Of a stretch of 42,466 nucleotides of DNA, positions 25,324 through 33,900 are shown piece by piece. Numbering within the stretch: the stretch's first letter is position 1; the number at the start of each line of letters is the position of its first letter. The translations under genes and the position numbers were made by a program. The notes under the pieces were generated by a model. The model saw only the letters and a list, made by a program, of their open reading frames with translations, searched no databases and was not told the DNA's origin. The stretch lies in assembly GCF_003287975.1 (NCBI RefSeq), contig NZ_QMKQ01000029.1, positions 1-42,466 of the forward strand, read 5' to 3'. This DNA comes from Arthrobacter sp. AQ5-05 (GTDB lineage: Bacteria > Actinomycetota > Actinomycetes > Actinomycetales > Micrococcaceae).

Positions 25324-26949
25324 TCACCTGGCCTCGCGGTCCCACAACCCGTTCTCCAGGGCGAAGAGCGTGGCGGAGACGCGGTTGGCCGCACCGGTCT
25401 TGAGGTAGATGTGCTCGATGTGGTTCCGGACGGTTTTCGGGGAGATGACCAGGGCCGCGGCAATCTTCTGGTGGTCCATCCCCCGGCACAGCAGCCGCAG
25501 CACCTCGATCTCGCGGGCCGTCAGCCCGCCGGGTCCGGCCCCGGGCAACCGTCCCCCGGCGCCCGCGGCCGCGACGAGCACCGCCTCGACCGATCGGGCC
25601 TCAAGCCTGCCGGAGTCGGCCTCGGCGCGCAGGCGCAAGCCCGCCGCCCGGGCATCCAGCGCCGCCCGGTGCGGGCGCGGCTCCAGGTACGTTTGGTAGG
25701 CATCGACGGCCGCAATCAGGCGTTGGCTCGGATCCAGCTCGGAGGCGGTGCGCCCCAGCGGGTAGCCCGAACCGTCCAGCCGCTCGCGGTGCGCCCCCGC
25801 CACCTGCCCCACGCGCCGCATGCCCGGCACCCGGGCGAGGACCCTTTCGCTGAGCAGCGGGTACATGTCCAGGTGTTCGCGCTGGATCCCCGAGAGCTCC
25901 CCCGGGGCATCCCACAAGGCGTTGGACACCCCCATCCTCCCCAGGTCGTGCACCCATCCGGCTTGGCGCAGCACCCGGGTTTCGTCGGCGCCCAGCCCAT
26001 AGCTGGCCGCCGCGCCGGCGGCCAGGGCCGCCACGGCCCTCGAATGCCCGATGGTCCACGGGGATTTCAGGTCGGCAAAATCGCCCATGGCCTCCAGCAC
26101 CGAGTCCAGTTCCGCCCCGGCCAGGGCTGCGTCCCGGGGCGCGGAATCCAGCACCCGCGGCCAGGGGTCGGCCTCCAGCAACCCGTGGGCCAGCTCAGCG
26201 GCCCGGGCGCAGAACAGGTCGGCGAGCGCCGGGTCGAATTGGGTGCCGCGGCGGGCCCTTGCCATGGCCACGGCCCCGTCCAGGCCCGCGGTGCGCAGGT
26301 GGACCTCGACGGTGTCGGCCAGTTGCGCGATCCGCATTTCCAGCGGGATCTGCACCCCGGATCTCCCTGCCGGCAGTCCCCGGCCGTCCCAGCGCTCAAA
26401 GGTGTGCGCAAGGATCACCGGCAGGCTTTCGTCCAGGCCCACGCGTGCGGCCAGCCGGCCGGCGGAGGTGCAATGCGAAGAGATCAGGTCCCGCACGGAC
26501 GAGCGTGCGGTGGCGATGAACCGGGCACGCGCCACGGCCCGTTGCCCGCCCGGCAGATCCGCGGCCGTGTGGCGCACCATCATCGAGAGCATGGGCAACC
26601 CGGTGGCATCGATGAGGTAGTAGTCAAAGCGAAACCCGATGTCGTCGCCGAAGAGCGCGGCCAGCTCGAATGAATCGGCGTGGCAGCCGATCCAGGCCAA
26701 AAGGTTCGCGTAGTAGATCCGCTCGCGCACCTCCTGGTCGACGTCCAGGGCCTCCGCGATCCGCAGCCCCAGCAGGGTCGCGCGCATCATGTGTTCCATG
26801 GGCTGGCCGAGCCCCAGGTCGATGGCCAGCGAGAGCGCGGCCAGCAGTTCGCTGCGGCGCGGGGCGGGCCCGGGAACCGGCGGCAGCGCAGCGGATTGCG
26901 CTCCGGGCCCAGCGGGCCCCGAAAACGCGTCCGATCCCTGTCTGGCCAC
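25324..26949 (-). CDS. Tandem HD-GYP-like domains with C-terminal LuxR DNA-binding domain
   Basis: The 541-residue protein starts at GTG. Residues 33-235 form a first HD-GYP-like half with degenerate motifs (CHADSFELA; HTFERWDGRGLPAG). Residues 280-425 form a second with H302, H334-D335 (WVHDLGRMG) and HRERLDGSGYPLG, close to the consensus of active cyclic-di-GMP phosphodiesterases. A LuxR/NarL-type helix-turn-helix occupies 474-537 (LTAREIEVLRLLCRGMDHQK). A regulator controlled by binding or hydrolysis of a signal nucleotide is the natural inference; the signal is not known. The start lacks a clear ribosome site. The conserved unknown gene upstream ends 39 bases before, so both are probably co-transcribed. 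Confidence 0.8.
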   Translation of the reverse strand: MARQGSDAFSGPAGPGAQSAALPPVPGPAPRRSELLAALSLAIDLGLGQPMEHMMRATLLGLRIAEALDVDQEVRERIYYANLLAWIGCHADSFELAALFGDDIGFRFDYYLIDATGLPMLSMMVRHTAADLPGGQRAVARARFIATARSSVRDLISSHCTSAGRLAARVGLDESLPVILAHTFERWDGRGLPAGRSGVQIPLEMRIAQLADTVEVHLRTAGLDGAVAMARARRGTQFDPALADLFCARAAELAHGLLEADPWPRVLDSAPRDAALAGAELDSVLEAMGDFADLKSPWTIGHSRAVAALAAGAAASYGLGADETRVLRQAGWVHDLGRMGVSNALWDAPGELSGIQREHLDMYPLLSERVLARVPGMRRVGQVAGAHRERLDGSGYPLGRTASELDPSQRLIAAVDAYQTYLEPRPHRAALDARAAGLRLRAEADSGRLEARSVEAVLVAAAGAGGRLPGAGPGGLTAREIEVLRLLCRGMDHQKIAAALVISPKTVRNHIEHIYLKTGAANRVSATLFALENGLWDREAR

Positions 26950-26988
26950 GAAACAAGTTTACGACGCGGGCCCCGCCCTGCACCCGGT

Positions 26989-27732
26989 TCAGGGCATGGA
27001 GCCGCCGCCCACGGGCGCGACCGGCACGGCGGGGGCAGTGGAGGGGAACTCGAGGTCCAGCTCGGCCACGAACAAGCCGCGCTGCGGCAGCCAGAAATCC
27101 GCCAGGTGCTCCTGCACCGCCAACGGCTGCGGCGCCCCGGCGTCCTGGCCGTCGATGACCGCCTCGGCGGTGGCCACAGTCCACACCCGCAGCGGGCGGG
27201 CCCGGAACCGTTGGCCGTTGGGAACCAGCCCGGCCATGCCCAGCCTTCCGGCACGCAGCGCCGGTCCCATCGCCTGCCCCATGGCGCCGAGCAGCCGGTC
27301 GTTGCGCCACACGGCGGCCGGCATCATCCCCGCCATGGCGCTCAGTGCGCCCGCGGCCCGGGAGCTCTCCAGCCCGATCCGCCATTCCAGCACGCCGGGC
27401 ACCGCAACCTCCAGCGTGAACGGGTCGGTGAAGCGGCCGGTGACCGGTGTCTGGACGGCCCGGCTGAACGCAGCACCGAAGTACCTGTTGCAGCTGAGTT
27501 CCGGCGGGGCGTCGACATAGACATTCCAGCGCCCGTCGCCCCGGCGCAGCCACACCGCATGATAGGCCGGGCCGATGGAACTGGCGGTGAAGCGCCGGTA
27601 GGCCAGGTACCGGCCTTCCCCGAAGGGCATGCCCATCAGCGCGTACCCGGAAAAGCGTTCGGCGCTCCCGCGCGGCAGCCGCGGCCCGGCCTCGGATTCA
27701 GCGGCGCATTGACGCGGTGTTGGTGTCTTCAT
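26989..27732 (-). CDS. Conserved hypothetical protein upstream of the HD-GYP/LuxR regulator
   Basis: I do not recognise this 247-residue protein's family with certainty. It starts at ATG with AGGAG nine bases upstream. There is no signal peptide, and the sequence looks soluble and beta-rich: YLAYRRFTASSIGPAYHAVW, GRWNVYVDAPPELSCNRYFG, then PFTLEVAVPGVLEWRIGLES. A helical Ala/Met-rich part follows (GALSAMAGMMPAA, LLGAMGQAMGPALRAG), and then more strands. The pattern is that of a barrel enclosing a hydrophobic ligand, but this is a guess. Its position just before the HD-GYP/LuxR gene suggests a shared role, such as providing or sensing the regulator's ligand. Confidence 0.6.
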   Translation of the reverse strand: MKTPTPRQCAAESEAGPRLPRGSAERFSGYALMGMPFGEGRYLAYRRFTASSIGPAYHAVWLRRGDGRWNVYVDAPPELSCNRYFGAAFSRAVQTPVTGRFTDPFTLEVAVPGVLEWRIGLESSRAAGALSAMAGMMPAAVWRNDRLLGAMGQAMGPALRAGRLGMAGLVPNGQRFRARPLRVWTVATAEAVIDGQDAGAPQPLAVQEHLADFWLPQRGLFVAELDLEFPSTAPAVPVAPVGGGSMP

Positions 27733-27815
27733 CGCGGACTCCTTGTGCTCGATACCCCGAGCCTAGGAGTCCCTCCGCGTGAAAGCATGGGGCGCCTGCC
27801 CCATCTGTTGCCTTC

Positions 27816-28484
27816 TCAGGCTTCCTGCCGGCGCACCATCTCATTGATCCAGGCCGGGGCGAACGGCGAGGTGCAATTCGGCGGCGTGGGGTAGTCCTTG
27901 AGCACCTCGAGGCGCTCACCGATCCCCAGCGCCCGGGCGCGCAGTGCGGGATGCTCGATCCCGATCGTGGCCAGCGCCTGGTTCATGGCCCACTGCAGGC
28001 GTTCGGGTGCATCCTTCATCTGCGCCTCGATGACGTCCAGCAACCCGGGCAGGTCCAGGCCCTCGGGTTTCTTGGCAATCCGTTCGCTGGTCAGCGCCCA
28101 TCCGGCGCTGGCCACCACCGGATCCCGATCCGCCATCCAGGCCAGGCGCAGCTCCTCGACGTGCTTGGATTTCTTCACCACGTAGTTCACCAGCCAGTCG
28201 TGCACCTTCGGTGCGCGGGCTTGGCGCAGCATCGCATCCAGCTGCCCGGACCCGAATTCCTTGGGCTTGCAAACCAGCAGCGCCAGCAACCTGCCCGCGG
28301 TGTCATCCGTGGCCCACAGCTCGAGGGCCAGGTCCTGTTGGGTCTTCAGCCGCTTGGCCACTGCCCGCAGCTGGGTCAGGTTCACCCCGTGGTCATCCCC
28401 GCGCTTTTCGTTGGCTTCGCGCACCTTCGGGTTTTCAAGCCCGGCCAGCTCTGCCATGATCTCTGCAACAGTCGTTTCCGACAT
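27816..28484 (-). CDS. DNA alkylation repair protein (AlkD-like HEAT repeats)
   Basis: The 222-residue all-helical protein starts at ATG with GGGAGG upstream. NEKRGDDHGVNLTQLRAVAK, LALELWATDDTAGRLLALLV, and then MNQALATIGIEHPALRARAL with YPTPPNCTSPFAPAWI at the end are typical of the DNA alkylation repair family (PF08713). Its members bind DNA with HEAT-like repeats and some remove alkylated bases. It lies downstream of the preceding reverse-strand pair with no shared promoter visible. The gap 28485-28592 holds nothing I recognise. Confidence 0.82.
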   Translation of the reverse strand: MSETTVAEIMAELAGLENPKVREANEKRGDDHGVNLTQLRAVAKRLKTQQDLALELWATDDTAGRLLALLVCKPKEFGSGQLDAMLRQARAPKVHDWLVNYVVKKSKHVEELRLAWMADRDPVVASAGWALTSERIAKKPEGLDLPGLLDVIEAQMKDAPERLQWAMNQALATIGIEHPALRARALGIGERLEVLKDYPTPPNCTSPFAPAWINEMVRRQEA

Positions 28485-28592
28485 CCAAACCTCCCGGTGT
28501 TTGTTCCCGGCCCCCAGTCTACGGACAGCCCGCCACGGGATGTACGGGCTTTCGCCGCACGGGCCATGAAAGCCCCCGGCACACGACCCGGC

Positions 28593-30017
28593 CTACAGCG
28601 CTTGCACTCCGGGTTGATGGCCGCCGGCCAGCTCGCGGGCGGCGGCGACGTACCTCCGGGTGGCCAGGCGCTGGGCGGCTTCCGCCACCGGGGAGGCCAT
28701 CGCGAAGAACCGGTTGGAGTGCCTCGAGGCGGCCTTGATTTCCAGGTACACCGATCCGTCGCTTTCCAGCACCGCGGCAAATGACTCCTCCCCCGTTTCG
28801 GGGTGCCCGGCCAGCGTCCCGTAGGCAAAACCCGACCGCGTGGTTTCGTCGATCAGGCGCACCACACGGCAAGGCGCATTGATGCGTGCCGGGCCGACGC
28901 CGAAGCCCAGCTCGACGCGGCTGCCGAGCTTCACACGCGGGGTGTCGGGCCGCGTGCGCAGGCCCGAACGCCGATGCAGCGACCAGGTGAGAATGCCTTC
29001 GGCCAGCGCGTCGAAGGCGGCCCGGCCGGAGCCCACCCGTTCGCGCAGGTGCAGGTGGCTGTAACCCCCGGGCATCGGGTCAAGCCCGGTCATCCCGGCT
29101 TCCGGGTAGCTTAGGTCGGACAGCACCCCGAGGCGGAAGAGCCTGCGCCGGGCGGCCAGCTCGGCCGGACCGCGCTTGGCCAGGGCCAGGCCGGCGACCC
29201 CCAGCACCGCCTTCCCGCCGAGGCGGGCCGGCAGCGGCAGCGGGCCCAGCGCGGGCCGCTGCAGGCCCAGCAGCCTGCGGTGGTTTTCCGGCAGCGTGTC
29301 CACCACGGCGGCAAAGAGCAGCTTGTAGCCGGGCAGCACCGCCGGATCCAGTGGCGGGTTCTTCAGGAAGGAGACGACCTGCTCCACCCTGGGGCCTCCG
29401 GCCAGTTCGCCGCGGGCCTCGTACCCGGCGATGGCCGACCTCAGTTCGGCGTCGCTGCGCGGCGGGTTGGCCACGCCCATGAGTTCGCCGGCCATGGCCC
29501 ATTCGCGCACGTAGGCGTCGGCGCCTTGGGGGACGGGGCCGGAGAAGATTTCGTGGCTGCGCAAGAACGCGTCGGCGAAGGCGATGTGCACCCATTCGGC
29601 GAGCCCGGGGTCGTTGGCCGCGTAGTCGCGTTCCTCCCCGGTGCCGGAGACATAGCGCCCGGTGACCGGTTCGTGGCGGCGGGCCACCCGGGCGCAGGCG
29701 GCGTTCGCGGCCGTCGTGTCGCCGTAGGTCAGGGTGAAGATCCAGCGGATGGTCCCGGCCAGCCGGGACAGCGGGTCCGTGCGGTAGTCCGAATGCTCGG
29801 CGACACCGGCCAGCGCGCCGGGATGCAGCGCCTGGGTCAGCAGCGCCCGGATGCCCGCGGCGATCGGGCTCATGCCCCCGTGCACCACCCAGACCGCGGA
29901 GTCGTGCGGGAAGTATCCCGCATCGTCTCCGCGGTCCAGCTCGCGTTCCCACACCGGATCGTAGTGTTCCTGGGCGGAGAACGTCTGCTGCAGCTTGTGC
30001 CGCAATGGCTCGAACAT
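28593..30017 (-). CDS. Fusion of an MpaB-family oxygenase (DUF2236) and a DUF1990 domain
   Basis: The 474-residue protein joins two families. Residues 30-280 match the oxygenase MpaB/rubber-oxygenase-like family (DUF2236): HGGMSPIAAGIRALLTQALH, RLAGTIRWIFTLTYGD, ARRHEPVTGRY (R114, H115), HIAFADAFLRSHEIF. Residues 302-465 match DUF1990: LSYPEAGMTG, PGGYSHLHLRERVGSGRAAF, SGFAYGTLAGHPETGEESF and SRHSNRFFAMASP. DUF2236 members bind b-type haem; DUF1990 has no established role and is usually a free protein of about 170 residues. The start ATG lies nine bases after the stop of the YgiN-like gene, so translation is probably coupled. Confidence 0.8.
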   Translation of the reverse strand: MFEPLRHKLQQTFSAQEHYDPVWERELDRGDDAGYFPHDSAVWVVHGGMSPIAAGIRALLTQALHPGALAGVAEHSDYRTDPLSRLAGTIRWIFTLTYGDTTAANAACARVARRHEPVTGRYVSGTGEERDYAANDPGLAEWVHIAFADAFLRSHEIFSGPVPQGADAYVREWAMAGELMGVANPPRSDAELRSAIAGYEARGELAGGPRVEQVVSFLKNPPLDPAVLPGYKLLFAAVVDTLPENHRRLLGLQRPALGPLPLPARLGGKAVLGVAGLALAKRGPAELAARRRLFRLGVLSDLSYPEAGMTGLDPMPGGYSHLHLRERVGSGRAAFDALAEGILTWSLHRRSGLRTRPDTPRVKLGSRVELGFGVGPARINAPCRVVRLIDETTRSGFAYGTLAGHPETGEESFAAVLESDGSVYLEIKAASRHSNRFFAMASPVAEAAQRLATRRYVAAARELAGGHQPGVQAL

Positions 30018-30026
30018 TGCCGGTCG

Positions 30027-30350
30027 TTAGCCGATCTGCAGTTCGCCCATGTCGCCCCAGGAATCGCCCTCGACCTTGCGGGAGACGATCTTCGGGGTGG
30101 CGGCGAGGGCCGGGCGCATGGACTCCAGGCCCGCCTTGAAGTGCTCGGAGTTCACGTGGGTGCCGGCGGCCTCGTCGTCGAGGAAGGCCTCGACGAGCAC
30201 GAACTCGGCCGGGTTCTCGACACTGCGGGACCAGTCGAACCAGAGGTTCCCGGGCTCGGAGCGGGTGGCTTCGGTGAACGGGGCCACCAGGTCCATGAAT
30301 TGTTCGGTGTATTCGGGCTTGGTTTGGAACTTGACAACGATGAAGTACAT
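30027..30350 (-). CDS. YgiN-like ABM-domain monooxygenase
   Basis: From the ATG at 30350 the product is 107 residues. An ATG four codons upstream (30362) is the other option, but MYFIVVKFQTKPEYTEQF is the usual family start. EPGNLWFDWSRSVENP, FVLVEAFLDDEAAGTHVNS and HFKAGLESM are conserved in putative quinol monooxygenases of the ABM superfamily. No substrate is known. It is the first gene of a two-gene unit with the MpaB-DUF1990 fusion. Confidence 0.82.
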   Translation of the reverse strand: MYFIVVKFQTKPEYTEQFMDLVAPFTEATRSEPGNLWFDWSRSVENPAEFVLVEAFLDDEAAGTHVNSEHFKAGLESMRPALAATPKIVSRKVEGDSWGDMGELQIG

Positions 30351-30374
30351 GGTGCCCAGCATACATATTCCGGA

Positions 30375-30761
30375 TCAGCCTCGCTCGACAAGGCCCTTCC
30401 ATCCCAGCGCCGCGCGGTCGGCGGTCGGCAGCGAGGCGACCACCAGGTCATAGGAGTCCTCGATCATCGCCAGCATGGTCTCGGCGTCCAGACCCGGCAC
30501 CACGGTGTTCCAGTGTTTCTTGTTCATGTGGTAACCCGGGGTGATCTGGGGGTTTGCGACGCGCAGCTGTTCTGCCAGCACGGGGTCGCACTTCAGGTTC
30601 AGGCTCGTTGTCCCGCCGCGGTGCATCAGCAGCCCGAACATCTTGGCCCGTGCGCCTTCCCTGCCCGCGACCTTGAAGACAGCCGCGTCCTCGCCGAAGG
30701 GGAAATCCTCGAAGGCGCCCGGAAGGGAGAGCAACATCGCACGCCAGGTTTCGTATTCCAC
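30375..30761 (-). CDS. MmcQ/YjbR-family DNA-binding-like protein
   Basis: The GTG at 30761, preceded by TTAGGA, gives 128 residues. The frame is open far upstream but that part is low-complexity and crosses the terminators of the next gene. ETWRAMLLSLPGAFEDFPFG, FKVAGREGARAKMFGLL, SLNLKCDPVLAEQLR and PGYHMNKKHWNTVV are the ordered motifs of the MmcQ/YjbR family, a CyaY-like fold of uncertain function. It is followed after 24 bases by the YgiN-like gene and may share its transcript. Confidence 0.85.
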   Translation of the reverse strand: MEYETWRAMLLSLPGAFEDFPFGEDAAVFKVAGREGARAKMFGLLMHRGGTTSLNLKCDPVLAEQLRVANPQITPGYHMNKKHWNTVVPGLDAETMLAMIEDSYDLVVASLPTADRAALGWKGLVERG

Positions 30762-30794
30762 GCTGCCAATCCTAAGCCCGGCGGGCAGAAAAGA

Positions 30795-30834
30795 GGCCGG
30801 CCCCGCCACCTGGGGGGGTGTGGCAAGACCGGCC
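30795..30834 (-). terminator. Second terminator downstream of the giant surface-protein gene
   Basis: GGCCGG (30795-30800) pairs with CCGGCC (30829-30834), and inner GCCAC pairs with GTGGC. Read on the reverse strand it is followed by TCTTTTCT, a good T-tract. Confidence 0.7.
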
Positions 30835-30845
30835 GGTCTACGGGG

Positions 30846-30892
30846 GTTCGCGGTCGACCCGTCCCCGGAACGGGGAGAGTCCGACCGCGAAC
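30846..30892 (-). terminator. First hairpin after the giant surface-protein gene
   Basis: GTTCGCGGTCG (30846-30856) and CGACCGCGAAC (30882-30892) form a perfect 11-bp stem, with an inner CCCC/GGGG stem. It begins 18 bases past the stop codon. Confidence 0.7.
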
Positions 30893-30910
30893 TTCGGTTC
30901 TTCCTGTGGG

Positions 30911-33900
30911 TTAGTTCCCCTCGCCCTTGCGGCGGCGGGAGCTTGCCACGAACGCTGCCCCGAGGAGCAGGATCAGTGCGCCGGAGCCCAGGATCCACAG
31001 CGTGGAGTCATCCGCGCCCGTGGTCGCCAGCGGCGGTGCCGGCTTGCGCGGCGAAACCACGGCGACAGGTGCCGGATTCACCGGCGGACCCACGACCACC
31101 GGTGCCGGATTCAGCGGCGGGACCACGATGACCGGCGGTGCCGGCAGCACGATCTCCTCGTCCGGCGTGGGGTGCACGGTCTTCGACGGCGGGACATCCC
31201 CATTGCCGGTGGCCACGTTCACCAGGACCTCGTCCCAGGCCTCGTCATCGACCGTGATGGAGTAGGTAAGGGTCTTCTCCTCGCCGACCGCCAGGTCGCC
31301 CACGGTCCACACCAGCTTGCTGCCGTCGATGGCCGACTCGCCGCCGTGCAGCCGCAGGCTTCCCTCGTCGAGGGTTGCCGCGTGCTGCCAACCGGCCATC
31401 TCGTCGGTGACCACCGCCCCGGTGTACACGAACTCGCCGGTGTTGCGCACCGTGAGGGTGTAGGTGACGGTGTCGCCCGGCCAGACGATGGTGCCGCTGG
31501 CCGGATCCGAGGTCTTCACCAACGAGTAGCTGCGCGGGTTCTTCACCGGGGTCGCGCAATCGCGGGACGCGGTGGTTTTGCCGTTGGCGCTCAGGATGGC
31601 CTCGTTCAGGAAGCCGCCGTTGGTGTTGGTGTCCTCGGGCTGGCAGGTGCCGGCCTCTGATCCGATGACCCCGTCCGCCAGGACCGCGACGACGTGCACC
31701 ACGTAGGTGTGGGAGTCGCGTGCCTCGAGGTTGCGGTCGGCGGCGAGCACCGTGCCCGTCTGCGTGCCGGGGTTCTCCCAGCTGCCGGTTTCAGCGGTGC
31801 CTTCCAGGGTCCAGTTGGCGCCGGTGGCGGTGAGCCCCGCGCCGAAGCGCAGCGTGTCGGTGAGGTCGTAGCGGGTTGCCACGTCCGAGGTGTTGTTCAC
31901 CACGACCGTGTAACGCGCATCCCAGCTGCCATCCGCGTTCTCCTCGGCCGAGACGGCCGTCTTGACGACGTTGCTGCTCGGTACCGGGATTTCCAGGCAG
32001 GCCGTGTCCTGGTCGGACTCGTTTCCTGCGGTGAGAACGCCGGTGTTCAGCAATCCGTGGCCGTCGGAGCCGCAGACCCGATCCGCATCGTTGATCGCCG
32101 AAGTCAGGGACACGTTGACGATGACCGTGAAGGTGTGGACAGCTCCCGGGTCCAGGACCTGGTTGGCCGCCACGAGCTCGTCGGTGGAGTCCTTGCCGTG
32201 CCAGGCCTCGTTGACAACGACGTCGGTGGAGCTGACGTGGCGGTCGTTGACGGTGACGCCGTCGGCGAAGGCCGGGGTGTCGGTGAGCGTGTAGTTCGCG
32301 CTCGCACCCTCGGTTCCCGGGTTGGTGACGATCAGCTTGTAGCTCGCGTCCCAGGTGCCGTCCCAGTTTCCGTCCGCGTTCTCATGCTGGACCAATTCAA
32401 GGGCCTGCTTGTCGAGGCTCGGGGCAACGGGTGCCGCGCAGGCGCGGGCCTCGCGGTCCTGGCCGTTGGAGGTGATTCCCGCCGTGTTCAGGAACCCGGT
32501 GCCGTCTTCCCCCTCGGTCAGTTCGCAGTCGGCTGCAGCACTGCCGGTGGTTCCGGCGGCCACGGTGGCGGTGACGCTGATGCTGTACTCGTGGGTGTCG
32601 CCCGCGGCCAGGAACTTGTTGGTGGCCAGCGTGGTGGCGGGATCGGTGTCGGGTGCGCTCCAGGCGCCGTCGGCACCGTCCGGTCCGCTCCAGGTGGCCG
32701 AATCGATGGTGGCACCTGCGCCGAAGGCCAGGGTGTCATCCAGCGAGTAGATGCCCGGCGAGGCCACGTCCCCTCTCACCGTGACCTTGTAGTCCACGGC
32801 CCAGCTGCCGTCGGGCTGCTGGCTGGCCGAGGTGACGGTCTTGGCGATGTCCGGGTTTCCGGTGGCCGGGATCTTCACGCAGTCCTCGTCCGAATCGGTC
32901 TGGTTGCCGCTGGTGAGCCTTGCGGTGTTGAAGAAGCCGCTGCCGGCGCCCTCGCATTCCCGCTTGCTTTCCAGGTCCAGCCCGGCCAGGTCCACGGTGA
33001 AGGTCACCCGGTAGGCGTGCTTCGTGCCCGCCGCGATCGGGGTGTCATCCGCGATGGCCACCGGGACGGTGGTGCCGTCCAGCGTGGTTGCCGGGGTGTC
33101 CTCGCCGACCGAGACGACGTTCCAGCCCTCGATCTGCGTTCCTGCGGCGAATGCCGGGGAATCGAGAAGATCGTAGTGGGAGTCGTGTCCGGTGGTGTTG
33201 TCCACGTCCAGCGTGTAGGAAACCTTCCACGTTCCGGTCGCCTCATCCAGCACCGGGTCCCCGGTGGCGGTCTTGGCGATTTCCGGTGTGGTCGGCTCCG
33301 CGCAGGCCGTGGCCTCGGTGCCCTGTCCGTTGGCGGTGATGGTGGCCGAGTTCAGGAACCCGGTGCCGTCCTCGCCTTCGACCAGTTCGCAGTTGCCGGC
33401 CTCGGTGCCCACGACCCCGGCCGCGACGGTGGCGGCGACCGTGACCTCGTAGGCCTCGGTGGTTCCGGCGTCGATCAGCTTGTCGGCGGCCAGGACCTCG
33501 GTGTAATCCGGGGTCGCCAGGTCCCAGTCGCCCGAGTCGCCGGCCGTCGGGCCGGTCCACGAGGCGTCGGTGACGGTGATGCCGTCGCCGAAGGACAGGG
33601 TGTCTTCCAGCGAGTAGCGTCCCTGGACGTCGTCGTTGTTGGTGACCTCCAGCTTGTAGGTGATGCTCCAGCTGCCATCGGCGTTCTGCCGGGTGCCGGT
33701 GACGGTCTTTTCAACCGTCGGGGCTCCGACCCTCACGCAGACCTCGACCGAGGTGCTGGCATCATCGGTCGCCACGGAGGTGGCGGTGTTGGTGTGGGTG
33801 GTGCAGGTGCCGTCCGGGGCATCCGGGTCCGGGTTCGTGAAGACCACCTGGTAGGTGAATTCCGTGGAAACGCCGTCGGGGTTCCAGTCCGCGGTGCCCA

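Noticed and set aside
30762-30998. N-terminal extension of the MmcQ/YjbR frame
   Set aside because: The extension crosses two terminator hairpins and is Arg/Pro/Gly-rich; the GTG at 30761 with a ribosome site gives the normal family length.
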